From Prorocentrum cordatum (Eukaryota > Sar > Dinophyceae > Prorocentrales > Prorocentraceae), in NCBI GenBank assembly GCA_963575745.1, contig CAUYUJ010020593.1:293179-357178 (forward strand): DNA of 64,000 bases, written 5' to 3'. Within the stretch, counting starts at the first letter, position 1. Every line of letters starts with the position of its first letter. Shown here piece by piece: positions 29,709 through 40,470 of this stretch. Position numbers and translations under genes: made by a program. The notes beneath the pieces are model-generated. The model did no database searches and was not told the DNA's origin. It saw only the letters and a list, made by a program, of their open reading frames with translations.

Positions 29709-30058
29709 CCAGGATCCACTCCAGGGGGGGGGAGAGGAGGGGGGGTGCGAGGGCCCGCGCCGATAGGCAAAAGACTTCATAAAAAAAAACGCTCCCATGG
29801 GATGAGGTCCTAAAGACGGGGTGTTGCAATGCAAATCCACCCCTGGATCCCTCCCTATCCTCAGGACCCCACTCCAGGGGGGGGGAGAGGAGGGGGGGTT
29901 CGAGGGCCCGCGCCGATAGGCAGAAGACTTCATAACAAAAAACGCTCACGTGGGATGGGGTCCTAAAGACCTCCTCCTCCTCCTCCTCCTCCTCCTCCTC
30001 CTCCTCCTCCTCCTCAATGCAAATCCACCCCTGGATCCCTAATTACCCATCCTCAGGA
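29709..30058. repeat. tandem duplication of 153 bp, second copy carries (CTC)15
   Basis: Both copies run CCACTCCAGGGGGG, GAGGGCCCGCGCCGATAGGC, GACTTCATAA and TCCTAAAGAC. Then copy 1 has GGGGTGTTGC while copy 2 has 45 bp of CTC (29971-30015) before the shared AATGCAAATCCACCCCTGG. Confidence 0.92.
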
Positions 30059-30309
30059 CCCCATCCCTCGGGGCCCCACCTTTGAACCACCGAAAGGGGG
30101 ACGTGCACGCCTTTGGCCACGCACCGTCGAGGCGTGTCAGAAGGACGCGCGTCGGCGGCGAGCGAAGGGAACTTCGGGGCTCGAAGCTCGAGGCTCGAGG
30201 CGTTGTTTCGCGCTTTTCGCAATGCTTTCGGGCCCCCGGGATCCCCCAAACCGGATCGGGGGTGCAAGTTCGCGTCGGGTGGAAGGGCCCAGAGATCAAC
30301 TTTGACAGA

Positions 30310-30460
30310 TAATTCGGCGGCGCGCCCAAAAGGGAGGCCGAATGAGAAGGCGGAGGCCTTCTCGCAAGGCGGCGGAGCTTCTCAGAGGCCCTCGCGCCTT
30401 CTGAGAGACCTCCGAGCCTCCTGGAAGGCGGGCCCCTTCTCACTTCCCACTCGGGCTCGC
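30310..30460. repeat. GAAGGC/CTTCTC hairpin family H1, copy 1
   Basis: Many short self-complementary words (GGAGGCCTTCTC, CTTCTCAGAGG, CCTTCTGAGAG) in a row. Related blocks lie at 31960-32140 and 36920-37090, each ending near GCTCGCCGCC or GCGCGCCGCC. Confidence 0.65.
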
Positions 30461-30684
30461 CGCCGCGGTGAGGATGCCATGGCCTCGGACGGCCATGTCG
30501 ATCGGGAGTTGCGCGGCCAGCGAAAAAACTGCCAACAATGAGCCGCAGGATGCAAGGGTGGCCTTGGAAATTCGCTCGTCCGCACGGTGCACCTGTGCAC
30601 GAGCACGGCCCCCCACGCCGCGAGGCCAACCTCGTGCTATGCGCGTCCGCGCAATTCGCATGTTCGAAACCGACGTGGGTTCAT
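30461..30684. other. unassigned
   Basis: No coding frame or repeat recognised. Confidence 0.3.
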
Positions 30685-30843
30685 CCAAGGGGCCCCTGGA
30701 CACACAAATAAATACACACCAATAACAGGATTCCCTATATTTTCTGTTTTTGTTTTTGTTTGCTTTCCCCCCCCCCTTCCCATATTCTCCCATCTTTTCC
30801 TGGGAATCGACGATTGCTTGTGTCTGTGTGTTTCGCTCCCCTC
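30685..30843 (+). mobile_element. short interspersed family S1, copy 2
   Basis: GGACACACAAATAAATACAC, GGATTCCCTATATTTTC, CTGGGAATCGACGATTG and TGTGTCTGTGTGTTTC place it in family S1. Flanking duplication is weak (TTCATC / ATTCGT). Confidence 0.85.
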
Positions 30844-31535
30844 CTGATTCGTGTGCGTGCAGGTCCTTGTTTCGCTCCCGGGGTGAGCAGAGGGAGAAGC
30901 GCCAGGGCGGGCGGCGCCACAGGACCCGCACAGGGGAAGCACACCGGCCGCACCGACACGGCCGAACGCAGCCGCCTGCGAGACAGCCAACCAAAACCGC
31001 GGACACGCTCTGAAACTCACGCCCGGCCCTGGCTGCCAGGGCCGGGCGTGAGTTTCAGAGCGTGTCAGGGCCTGGCACGAGGGGGGGCGACAAGGAGGGG
31101 ATCGGCTCAGGTGGGGGGGGGGGGGGCAGCGAGCTGGAATCGGTTGTACACCACCCACAGATCAGCGATGGGTCCCCCATGTCGATCGAAGGCGTGCGCT
31201 CCTGGGCGGGGTGGGCTACCGAGCCCCTGTCGGCACCCACTGAGCGAGTGGGGGTGGAGGAGCGCGCCGAGTCCGCCGGCCGGTCGGCCAGCGGGCCCCC
31301 CTGGGGGCAGCTCGGGTGGGCTGGGGCCCGGTGACCGTACTTGCTGGACGAAGGCCCGTGTCCCAACGGAGTCGGAGCCGGAGTCGAAGAGGTGGGAAAG
31401 GACCAAGAATCGGAACGCACGAGAGAGCCCACAAGGAACGGGCAGGGAAGGACCCGAGCAACTCCGAGCCCTCACCGAAACCAGATAAGGGAGGTTCGTT
31501 CCGCGGCCTTGGCCGCACCCTTTCGGTTCCTCCTC
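30844..31535. other. unassigned, one perfect inverted repeat
   Basis: CTCTGAAACTCACGCCCGGC (31008-31027) is repeated inverted immediately after, at 31042-31066, forming a hairpin of about 58 bp. No gene seen. Confidence 0.45.
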
Positions 31536-31539
31536 CCAG

Positions 31540-31745
31540 AGGGGGGAGGAAGAGGAGGAGGATGAGGAGGAGGAGGAGGAAGAGGAGGAGGGATGGAGGA
31601 GGAGGAGGAGGAGGAGGGGAGGAGGAGGAAGAGCAGGATGGAGGAGCAGGAGGAGGAGCGGGGAGTAGCAGAGGAGGAGGAGGAGGAGGAGGAGGAGGAG
31701 GAGGAGGGAGGAGGAGAGGAAGGGAGGAGGAGAGGAAGGAGGGAG
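31540..31745. repeat. (GGA)n tract
   Basis: Polypurine strand on plus, with A/G-rich interruptions, passing into G-runs to 31800. Confidence 0.93.
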
Positions 31746-31959
31746 GAGGGAGGGGGGGGATGGGGGGGGGGGTGGGGGGGGAGGGGGGGGGGCCGGGGGC
31801 TTCAGGGCTACGCTCGCGCTCACAGGCTTCCCACAGGCAGCCTGCATGCTCTTTTGACAACGGCGCTGGCGGTCGCAGAGCGCGCGCAAGACCGGGCGGG
31901 CTCCGCGCGGAACGAGCTGTGCCCAGCACGCAGGTATCGGCGGCGAGCGAGGGGTGGAG

Positions 31960-32140
31960 ATGGAAAGGAGGAGGCATTCTCAGAAGGCGGCGGGGCTTCT
32001 CGGAAGCCCTCGCGCCTTCCGAAAGGTTTTCTGTGCCTTCGGGGAGAGCGTATACACTTCTCAAAAGGCCGGGGGACTTCCGAGCCTTCTGCGAAGGCCC
32101 GCCCCTCCTCACCTCCCTCCCTCGCTCGCCGCCAAAGATA
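31960..32140. repeat. hairpin family H1, copy 2
   Basis: CTTCTCGGAAGCC, CTTCCGAAAGG and CTTCTGCGAAGG small palindromes, ending near GCTCGCCGCC. Confidence 0.65.
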
Positions 32141-32451
32141 GAAGAGGCGAGGAGGCAGCAGAGGGAACACACAAGGCGCAGGAGCGCGAGCAGGGAGCGG
32201 CCACTGCACGCGTCGGGCCGGCGGCCAGGGGCGGCTCACGCAGGATCTGCGCGGCTGCGATGCAAGTGCGACTGTCGGTAAGGGGGGGGGCAGTGGGCCC
32301 AGGGGGTCACCAATTGCTACAGTCGGCCTTGATTGAAGAGGACACGCGAGAGGGCACAAAACCCTTCCGAGGGCCACATCGCCATTGGAGTGTAAGAAGG
32401 CACGCGTCGCGAGGCACAGGACAGACACAAGGGTACCCTTCGGCCACACGC

Positions 32452-32612
32452 AGGAGTGACCCTGGGTAAGAGTGGCCTTTGGTGCGCGACCTTTTGGGAG
32501 CCGCGGGGGGACCAAACCTGGGCGCGCAGGCAGCCTCGACTGCCTCGTTTTCAGCCACCTGGGGACCCATCTGTGCCCGCACGAGAGGTCACTCCGGCGA
32601 AAGGTCACTCTT
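32452..32612. mobile_element. MITE family M3, copy 1
   Basis: Terminal inverted repeats start AGGAGTGACCCTGGG and end CGAAAGGTCACTCTT. The order GAGTGACC, GAGTGGCC, GGTGCGCG, then GGTCACTCCGG matches the copy at 58833-58992. Confidence 0.75.
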
Positions 32613-33044
32613 TAAAACGACACGAAGATCGGGACAAAATCGGAACGCTCTGGAACGCTCTGGAACGCTCTGGAGCGATTTATCCCGATCCTAGCCCTGT
32701 TTTACTCTTACGCCCAGAGCTGGCAGGGTCGACCCACTAATCTGGGCCGCCTGCATCGCTCGGTTGCCGGTGCGGTCGACGGCGCGTGCCGCCTGGCGCG
32801 GCGTCCGTCTGGTGTCCGTTCCATGGGAGCCTGCGTGGCCCCTGGCACTGTCCAACTTGGGCCTGATCTGGACCGGATCTGGAACACATTTGGACCAGAT
32901 TGGGACGAGACTTGGACTGGCTTCGTGGGGGCTGGGAGAACGAGGAGGGGCAGGGGGACCAGGAGGGGAGAGGAGGAGCAGAAGGATGGGCCAAACGTGG
33001 CCCCCACGCTGTCCACATGCAAGAAAAGCTGATTTCAATGTCTT

Positions 33045-33235
33045 GAGCAGGGACCGACCGTCCCGGCGTTCCTATTGTCCTACCACGAAATGTTCTTAGA
33101 CCCCAAAAATGTGATAAAAAACAAGACAGTCCCAACCAGACACGTTCTGAGAACATGCCGTGGGAACCACAAAAGGTTCTCAGAACATGGTCTGGTGGGG
33201 CCACAGGCGAGCCAGGACGCTTCGCCACTGCTCGA
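33045..33235. repeat. dispersed repeat D2, copy 1
   Basis: Shares GGGACCGACCGTCCC, ATTCCTAT, TTCTCAGAACAT and GCCAGGACGCTTCG with 38090-38228. It contains the palindromes GTTCTGAGAAC and GTTCTCAGAAC. Confidence 0.8.
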
Positions 33236-33254
33236 CTGCCGCCGCCCAGGGCTC

Positions 33255-33372
33255 AGGAGGAGGAGGAGGAGGAGGAGGAGGAGGAAGAGGACAGGAAGAG
33301 GAGGAGGAGGAGGAGGGGGAGGAGGAGGAGGAGGAGGAGGAGGAGGAGGAGGAGGAGGAGGAGGAGGAGGAG
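33255..33372. repeat. (GGA)n tract
   Basis: Nearly pure GGA on the plus strand. Confidence 0.95.
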
Positions 33373-33998
33373 TCGAACGCCCAGGGCGCCGAGGCCGCGG
33401 CCCTGCGCTCGGGCGGCGGCGCTGCGCGGCACGGCCCGGGAGAACGGCGGGGGCTCGCCCCGGGCTGCTGCAGCCGACGGCGCCTGGTGGGCAGCAGCCT
33501 GCACACACTCTCGTGGGAGCGGTGCCCCAACAAAAGATGCCACGATTTCGGGCTTACTTTTTTCCTGCAAAACTCCTTTCCAATCAAACGTTCTGTGACC
33601 GAAAACTCACCAGCGATGGCGCGAATAGGGTCGCAGGAAAAATCAAAGCAGGAATGGGCGCAGCAGGAGTCGGTAGAGAGAGGGCGAGAACGACGCTCGG
33701 GTCGGGCGAGAGGGGGGGATAGCAAAGGGGGGGGGTTGAGTATCAGCTCGCGTAGCCGATTTTCCCGGCGCCTCCCTGGCGCCAGAGGCGGCCCACGCAT
33801 CGAGGAATGGGCCCCTCGGTGGGCCGAAACCAGCTGCACGCAGCAGATTTCGTACCCCCCCCCCTTCCCAATCCCCCCCCCTTTCGTCCGGCCCGACACG
33901 CGCGTGGGCCTGAACAGTCTGTCTCTGTATCCGAAGGAGCTGCCCCGTCGGGCGGGGATCGCAGTGAGCCGCTGGTGGCTCGCAGTGTTTCAGAAGAC
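33373..33998. other. unassigned
   Basis: No coding frame recognised. A short C-run block lies at 33855-33895. Confidence 0.3.
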
Positions 33999-34003
33999 GA
34001 ACA

Positions 34004-34175
34004 TCGGGGATGGACAGACCCCCCTGTAGTAGAACGTGGTTTCGTGAAAACGACCTGAGGCCCAAACCTGGCGGGCGCAAGCCTGGAAAATAACGGCCAC
34101 GGCGCCCTCTCGAGAACCGAAAACGGACAATGCACTAATCGACGCGTCACTGTTGGGGGTTCTGTCCACCCCCGA
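34004..34175. mobile_element. MITE family M2, copy 1
   Basis: 172 bp with inverted ends TCGGGGATGGACAGACC and GGTTCTGTCCACCCCCGA. Flanks GAACA (33999-34003) and GCACA (34176-34180) agree at four of five bases. It is about 93% identical to copy 2 in the same orientation. Confidence 0.9.
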
Positions 34176-34800
34176 GCACAGCACAGACACAAACGATCGG
34201 AGGTCCGCACGGATGTCGGGTTGCCCCTGAGCCCACGAGAGGCGGCGGGCGCCGCCAGAGGGGCCAAGCGACGATCGGAGAGATCCGCGACGACTCCCGA
34301 AAAGATACGTACGCTTGTCCAGCTCGTTATGCTTCGCAGTATGTGGTCTTGGGCAGCTGCGAGCTTGTGCGCTGCAGCATACCGCACTGCGGGGGCGCTC
34401 GCCCTCCATTCCCTGGAGGTCTGCCAGGCGTCACTGCGGGGTCCCCGCGAGTCCCTCATCACGCGGTGGTCACCACTCCGTTTTGAGGCCTTCGAGAGGC
34501 GGGGGAAGAAGAGGAGCTGAAGGTAAGGGCCCTTCAGTGAAGGAGGAGGAGAAAGAGTACGGCAGGTTCGTGTCGTGCCGACCCCAGCGTTGGTTTTTGA
34601 CACCGCAGGGATCGTTCAACCTTGAACGATCGGCCGCTGCCGCAACGTCCGATCGTTCAACATCGATCGATTCTGGGTCGCCGGCGGCGTTCAACCTTGA
34701 ACGCCCGCACTGGGGTCGCCGCTGGTCGACACGACGCAAACCTACCGTAGGAGGGGGAGGAAGAGAACCAAGAGCCTGTTTTCCATTACTCGCGATGATG
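34176..34800. other. unassigned, with CGATCG-rich stretch
   Basis: 34610-34730 repeats GTTCAACCTTGAACG, a self-complementary word, three times with CGATCG between. No gene seen. Confidence 0.4.
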
Positions 34801-34809
34801 CCAGGCCCC

Positions 34810-34920
34810 GCCCCCCCCTCCCCCCCTCCTCCTCCTTCCCCTCCTCCTCCTCCTCCTCCTCCTCCTCCTACCTCCTCCTCCTCTCTCCTCTTCCTCCTCC
34901 TCCTCCTCCCCCCTCCCCAA
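34810..34920. repeat. (CTC)n tract
   Basis: Interrupted CTC repeats. Confidence 0.9.
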
Positions 34921-35053
34921 CCCCCCTCCCCCCCCCCTGGTCAGGCCACTAGTCCAGACGGCGCCCGCGCTAATGGCGACGCGACCGGCCCCACTCCCCT
35001 CCCTCCTCCCGCCCAGTCACGTCCGTTTTGTCGCCAGGAAAGCAGACAGTATA

Positions 35054-35429
35054 GGAGCAGGAGGAGGAGGAGGGTAGGGAGGAAGGAGGAGAGGAGGATG
35101 AGGAGGATGAGGAGGATGGAGGATGAGGAGGAGGAGGCCGAGGAGGAGGCGGAGGAGGAGGACGAGGAGGAGTAGGAGGAGGAGCCCCCTCCCCCACACA
35201 GGTCACGCCCGTTGTCGCGAGGATAGCCAGACAGAGGAGGAGGACGAGGAGTAGGACGAGGAGGAGGAGGAGGACGGGGAGGAGGAGGAGGCGGAGGAGG
35301 AGGCGAAGGGTAGGACGGGGAGGATGAGAGCTGAGAGTAGGCGAAGGAGGAGGAGAGTCGGAGTGTGAGGAGGAGGAGGGGAGGTATGATTAATGATTAT
35401 TTTAGATGAGGTAGGAGGACGCCGAGGAG

Positions 35430-35460
<31 letters not shown>

Positions 35461-35470
35461 AGGAGGGAGC
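35054..35470. repeat. (GGA)n tract, interrupted
   Basis: GGA/GAT repeats in four blocks. A 44-bp less repetitive stretch (GTCACGCCCGTTGTCGC) at 35197-35240 resembles 35022-35045, so the block is partly duplicated. Confidence 0.9.
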
Positions 35471-35715
35471 AAGAGACGAGCCGTGGAGGCGGCAGCCTGC
35501 CAGTCCACGCCCAGCTGCCGCACGGCCCGCCGGGAGAAGACCTCGATCGGGCCGCGCAGGCCGTACTTGCCTCCACCCGGGCGCCGGCACAGCCGCCGTC
35601 AAGGGGGGGGGGTGCAGGAGCAGTCCGGTCAGGTCAGGTCGGGTGGCCATACGCTCGGTGGCGCGTCGGCGGGCGCAACGTGCGTCAGGGCTGTCCGCTG
35701 GGCCTGGGCTTCGAG

Positions 35716-35725
35716 AGGAGGAGGA

Positions 35726-35756
<31 letters not shown>

Positions 35757-35882
35757 GAGGAGGAGGAGGAGGAGGAGGAGGAGGAGGAGGAGGAGGAGGA
35801 GGAGGAGGAGGAGGAGGAGGAGGGGGAGGGGGAGGAGGAGGAGGAGGGGGAGGAGGAGGAGGAGGAGGAGGAGGAGGAGGAG
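35716..35882. repeat. (GGA)n tract, 165 bp
   Basis: Almost pure GGA on the plus strand. Confidence 0.95.
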
Positions 35883-36625
35883 GGAAAATTGAGCACGCGC
35901 GAAGGGTAAGAGGTACGCACGACGAGCGAGCACGCGAGGCCAGTCGGAGCGAGGGAGGGACGAACGGCAAAGGGGACGACACAGGGACACGCGAGAGAGG
36001 GGCGACACTTGGGCGGCTTCCTCTGGCGCCGCTTCGTCACGCCAAACGCTCCACTCAGCCACGGCGAGGGGGGAGGAGGGCAGGGAGAAGAGACGCGCGC
36101 GATGCCGTGAGCCCGGTAGGGCGCGCATGTACCTTCACGCGCTCTCTCAAAAGGTGCTCGTCTTGAATGAGATCTTCCCATCTACGACCGTCCCCAGCGA
36201 GTAGAACGGCGCACTGATGCAGGGAGAGGCTTCGAGGTTCGAATTGAGAAGGACTTCCTGAAAGGTCTTCGTAAGAACGGGTCAGGCTGATTACGCCCGA
36301 CTCAAGAGCCATTAAGCCAGAGTAGACCAGATCCAGACCAAATATGATCCAGAGTGAGAAGGATTAAGTGGGATCACGCTGGATTAATCGGTATTGCTCC
36401 CGATGAAGCGGGAAGAGGAAGGGACAGGGGTCGAGCAAAACATCGCTTTGGGTCTGATGTTCGTTTCGTTCTCTTTGTGAAGCGTCTTGACGGTCCGACG
36501 GATTGCACGGAACAGCGTTTTGGCGCAGATCCGAAGTCGTGATGGGCCAACGGTGGGCCCTAGAATGAACACCGAATGAAAACGAGGAGAAAGCGTAAAC
36601 GATCCACGAGACTGCCAAAACAACG
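35883..36625. other. unassigned
   Basis: No coding frame recognised. 36310-36410 has loose repeats of GATCCAGA and GGATTAA words. Confidence 0.35.
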
Positions 36626-36630
36626 TTTTG

Positions 36631-36802
36631 TCGGGGATGGACAGACCTCCCTTTAGTAAAACGTGGTTTAGTGAAAACGACCTGAGGCCCAAACCTGGCG
36701 GGCGCAAGCCTGGAAAATAATGGCCACGGCGCCCTCTCGAGAACCGAAAACAGACAATTCACTAATCGACGTGTCACTGTTGGGGGTTCTGTCCACCCCC
36801 GA
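36631..36802. mobile_element. MITE family M2, copy 2
   Basis: 172 bp, same ends as copy 1, flanked by a perfect 5-bp duplication TTTTG (36626-36630 and 36803-36807). It has no coding capacity. Confidence 0.93.
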
Positions 36803-36919
36803 TTTTGGTCGACCTCTGGGAGGGCGTTCGAGACTCGCAGCTCGGAGGCTCGAGGACCAGACTTGATCGGCGGCCGGGGGCGAGGCCGAAGCGGAAGGGT
36901 ATCTTGGCGGCGCGAACAG

Positions 36920-37090
36920 GGTCAGGGGGAGAGGGGAGGGCTTCTCAGAAGCACCACTGATTCTTAGGAGGCGCGGGCCTTCTCTGTAGATGTAGAGCTG
37001 GCGCCTTCTAGGAAGCAGCCTCCTTCTAAGAAGCCTTCCCCTCTAAGAAGCCTTCCCCGCTCCCCCTATCCCCTTTGCGCGCCGCCAAGT
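36920..37090. repeat. hairpin family H1, copy 3
   Basis: CTTCTCAGAAGC, CTTCTAGGAAGC, CTTCTAAGAAGCC twice, ending CGCGCCGCC. Each is a small perfect hairpin. Confidence 0.7.
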
Positions 37091-37427
37091 ATCCCTCGAT
37101 CGAGAGATCGCTTTCGGTTTCGGTTCGTGCCGCGCGTACGGGCGAGGCGAAGCTGGGCGAGTTCCTGCACTGCACCTGCAGTCATCATGCTGCCAGTAGG
37201 AACACATAATCAAGAACGAATGGCCACGGCTGGTCTAGGCCACACGTAAGTTTCGCGACAAAAAATCTAAGGAACCACTCGAAAACCCTGGCCACTCCGG
37301 AGCCCAAGGCCATCCTTATTTCAGCGTCCTGACTGTGGGCCCAGGTCGCGCCGAAGGGAATCGATTCCCCGTGCGCCGGGGCGTGCGCAAATGTGTCCCG
37401 CGGCTTGCCTGCGGTTGTCCCGTGGTT
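37091..37427. other. unassigned
   Basis: No gene recognised. TTGTCCCGTGG words begin at 37393 and resume at 37675-37755, a minisatellite interrupted by the foldback below. Confidence 0.4.
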
Positions 37428-37627
37428 TGGAGGCCTGGAAATGGGCACCAACACCAAGACAGGGGGCTGCCTCAACAGGGAGGATATGGTCCTCGATTTC
37501 GGTGTGGGTGGTAATATTTCGGTCACCTTGGAAGCCAGAATATTACCACCATCGCCGAGATCGGGATCTTTCTTCCCTCAGTGGAGGAACACCGCCGATA
37601 TTGGTGTTGGTGTCAATCTCTAGGCCT
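37428..37627. mobile_element. palindromic foldback element, ~200 bp
   Basis: Outer arms GAAATGGGCACCAACACC and GGTGTTGGTGTCAATCTC pair imperfectly. Inner arms GGTGGTAATATT (37507-37518) and AATATTACCACC (37541-37552) pair perfectly. It sits inside a GGTTGTCCCG minisatellite. Single copy in the window. Confidence 0.65.
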
Positions 37628-37755
37628 GCGATTGGTTGTCCGACCCGTCGTTGTTCCGTGGTTGTTGCGTGGCTCTCCCACGGGTGTCCCGTGGTTGTCC
37701 CGCGGTTGCCCGTGGGGTTGTCCCCGCGGTTGTCCCGTGGCTCCCGCGGCTGTCA

Positions 37756-38089
37756 CGACTACAAAGAGACAGATACTGGGCCGTAAATCCACCGACCGTC
37801 GGCGTGTGTGAGCGGCTTTTCAACTCGAAGCGTCGTCCTCGTCGTCGTCGTCGCAGTCACCGCTCCCCCCTGTCCCTGCCGGAGGGCCCTCCTTTCCAAC
37901 GCACCAGCCAAACGGACAGGAGAAAAGGAAGGTCATCCTCGCGTCGAAGGGAAGCCCCTCCTCTTCACTCCCTCCCCCGCGCTGGAGGAATTTGGAAGGA
38001 TGGGGGTGGTGAAGGGGGGGGGGGTCCCGGGGGTTGTGACCCCCCCTGGGGGGGGGCACCCCTCCCTGGGAGAAGCTCTCCCCATCTCC
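37756..38089. other. unassigned, G/C runs
   Basis: Contains GTCGTC repeats near 37840 and long C/G runs at 38010-38070. No gene seen. Confidence 0.35.
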
Positions 38090-38228
38090 GAGCAGGGACC
38101 GACCGTCCCAGCATTCCTATGGGCCTACGACGACATGCTCTTGGAACCCGAAAAATGTTCTCAGAACATTGTTTGGTAGGCCTATGGGCACGCCAGGACG
38201 CTTCGACACTGCTTGACATCTCGATTCC
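38090..38228. repeat. dispersed repeat D2, copy 2
   Basis: Same orientation and word order as 33045-33235, with GTTCTCAGAAC preserved. Confidence 0.8.
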
Positions 38229-38539
38229 TTGCCTCCGAGGCGCCTCGGACTCCCCCTTCAGGGCCGGCGGCAGCGGACGAAAGGCCTTCACAATAGAGTG
38301 TGAGATCGGTGTGAAAATCCGCCGGCCCCCTTTTTGTTGGGCCAACAGGCTGCGGGGCTGTGGCTTGCTGCTCCCTGCGCCAGTTCCAGCTTCCAGCTTC
38401 CAGTGTGACGGTTTTACTTTCTGCTTCCTACGAGACCCAAACAACCCCACACCACACCCTCCGAGTGATCTCCAAATTCCAGGGGGGGGTCGTGGGACAC
38501 GTAAGAATCAGTACATGAGACTCGCGCCCCAAAAACAAT

Positions 38540-39060
38540 AACTCCTTGTAGATTACACTATTTTCGCGTGCCCGAGGCCGTACACTGTCGTAAATTACAT
38601 CGTATTCGCGTCCCCGAGGCCAACATCCTTTGTAAATCATATCATAGTTGCGTCGCCGACGCCACACACCATCGTAAATGACCCGCACTCGCATCCACGA
38701 AGCCACAACCCCTGGTTAATTATACAATACTTACATCCTCGAGGCCAAAATCTTTTTGCACATTAAACAACACCTGCGTCCCCGAACCTTAATACCTAAA
38801 CAATTACATGGCAATCGCGCCCTCAAAGCAACGATCCCTTGTAAAATGCATAACGTATGCGCCCCCGAAGCCATACGCACTAAAAGATTACACCAAAGTT
38901 GTGTCCCCGAGGCCAAAACCCCTGGTGAAGTGTACAATGTTCGCGCCGGGACCACGTTATCTAGCGAATTGCGCCGTACTCGTGCCCTCGAGGCAACGAT
39001 TCCTAGCAATTTGTGCCAGGGTCGCGTCCCGGAAGCGACGGTCCCTTGTAAAAAAACGCC
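38540..39060. repeat. degenerate 42-bp minisatellite, about 12-13 copies
   Basis: Each unit has GCGTCCCCGAGGCCA, a variable CATCCCTTGTAA part and a TTACA-rich end. 42 is divisible by three, so the minus strand keeps an open frame with a repeated 14-residue pattern (VRVIYDGVWRRR-like). Confidence 0.85.
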
Positions 39061-39930
39061 GAGGAAGCCGAAGACCGTCCAAAACACGCGATTTTGCCAA
39101 ACGCGGCCTCAAGCAGCCCACAGTCGTTCCAAGAAGGCCTCCGGGACACAGCACGAGGGGAAGTCCGAACAAGGCAACACAAAGTTCAACAATCTCATCT
39201 GAATCTCAATGTGTCTTGAAGATTACAAGTCATCCTCGGACGAGGTTGCGATGATGATGCTTCACGACGGCGCCCAGGCATCCCAATATAGCTCCTGCAT
39301 AATATCCCATGATGGTAGAGAGGGCGGCGGAATCAGAGGGCTAAGCCCTAAAGGAAATCGATAAGAAGATGGAGCGACCGATTGATGCTGAGAACCACTG
39401 GTAAATCGTTCCAGCCCTCTGGTGGCTTAGGGAATTCGTTACTCCAACCTGCTTCTCCTCGTTGGTGTGCACCCCCTCCCCCAGATGACCGGCGGCAAAC
39501 GCGGAACCATGACGACCCTCTCTCTCCACACCATCCCTGACATTCCGCCGACCCCAGCTTGCCGGGGCTGTCCCCGTCCCCCTTTCCAACTCCCCTCGGG
39601 TCTGAAATCAGATTCGTGGGGGGGGCAGGGGGGGAGGGGGCCACGGCCGACCAGCATCACTTCCCAGCCACCTCCCCCCCCTTTCGGTCGTACCTCCAAG
39701 CTGCGAGTTCAAAGCTCCTGTCTTGATTCTCCATCTCTCGCATATGCTTGAGCTCTGCGCCGTCCCTGCTGTTGACTCTTTCGTAGAAGAACCTGAAGGA
39801 TCCTCAAAAAGCTGAATTCCAGAATCCCAAGATTAACAAAAGCAACACACACATTTTGAATTTTCAAGTCAAAACATCGGTAGCCACCAACTTTTCTTCA
39901 AAACAAGAATTTGAGAAAGCGTTCAAACAA
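39061..39930. other. unassigned
   Basis: No coding frame recognised. Confidence 0.35.
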
Positions 39931-39934
39931 AACT

Positions 39935-40013
39935 GCTACTTTGCCTGATCCTTGGTTCCCCAGATCCTGGGCTCAAGTGAATCCCAGGAACCATGCATCA
40001 GGCAAAGTAGCAA
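39935..40013. repeat. foldback hairpin P1
   Basis: 26-bp arms (39935-39960 and 39988-40013) pair at 24 positions around a 27-base loop; the arms contain TGCTACTTTGCCTGATCC. Confidence 0.9.
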
Positions 40014-40071
40014 GGTGTTCCCTCAAACGAAAAGTAACGATTGTTTCAAACTATTTTGCGAATTTGCCTTA

Positions 40072-40130
40072 TCCATGGATTTCGAAATCTTGGGCCCAAG
40101 TGAATCCCAGGAACCAGGGATTAGGCAAAC
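40072..40130. repeat. foldback hairpin P1, diverged second copy
   Basis: The same loop (CAAGTGAATCCCAGGAACCA) and arms (TTTGCCTTATCC, GGATTAGGCAAA-like) as the first copy, with a weaker stem. Confidence 0.75.
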
Positions 40131-40254
40131 GTATCACAACAATTATAAACAAATCTGAGTGAAGGGGCCGAGCGGTCATTCACTGTCCCTGCGTGCGTGG
40201 CTGAAAAAAAAGAATTTGTGATGAGAATTCTGTGTTGTTTAATGTCGTCGCCGT

Positions 40255-40470
40255 CCCACCCGCGACCACCCCGCGACCCAACCCGCGACCCACCCGCGAC
40301 CCACCCTGCGACCCACCCGCGACCCACCCGCGACCCACCCGCGACCCACCAGGCGACCCACCCGCGACCCACCCGCGACCCATCCGCGACCCATCCGCGA
40401 CCCACCCGCGACCCACCCCGCGACCCACCCCGCGATCCACTCGCGACCCACCCAGCGACCCACCCTCAAA
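40255..40470. repeat. 11-bp minisatellite CGCGACCCACC
   Basis: About 19 units, with occasional CCGCGACC or GGCGACC variants. Confidence 0.95.
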
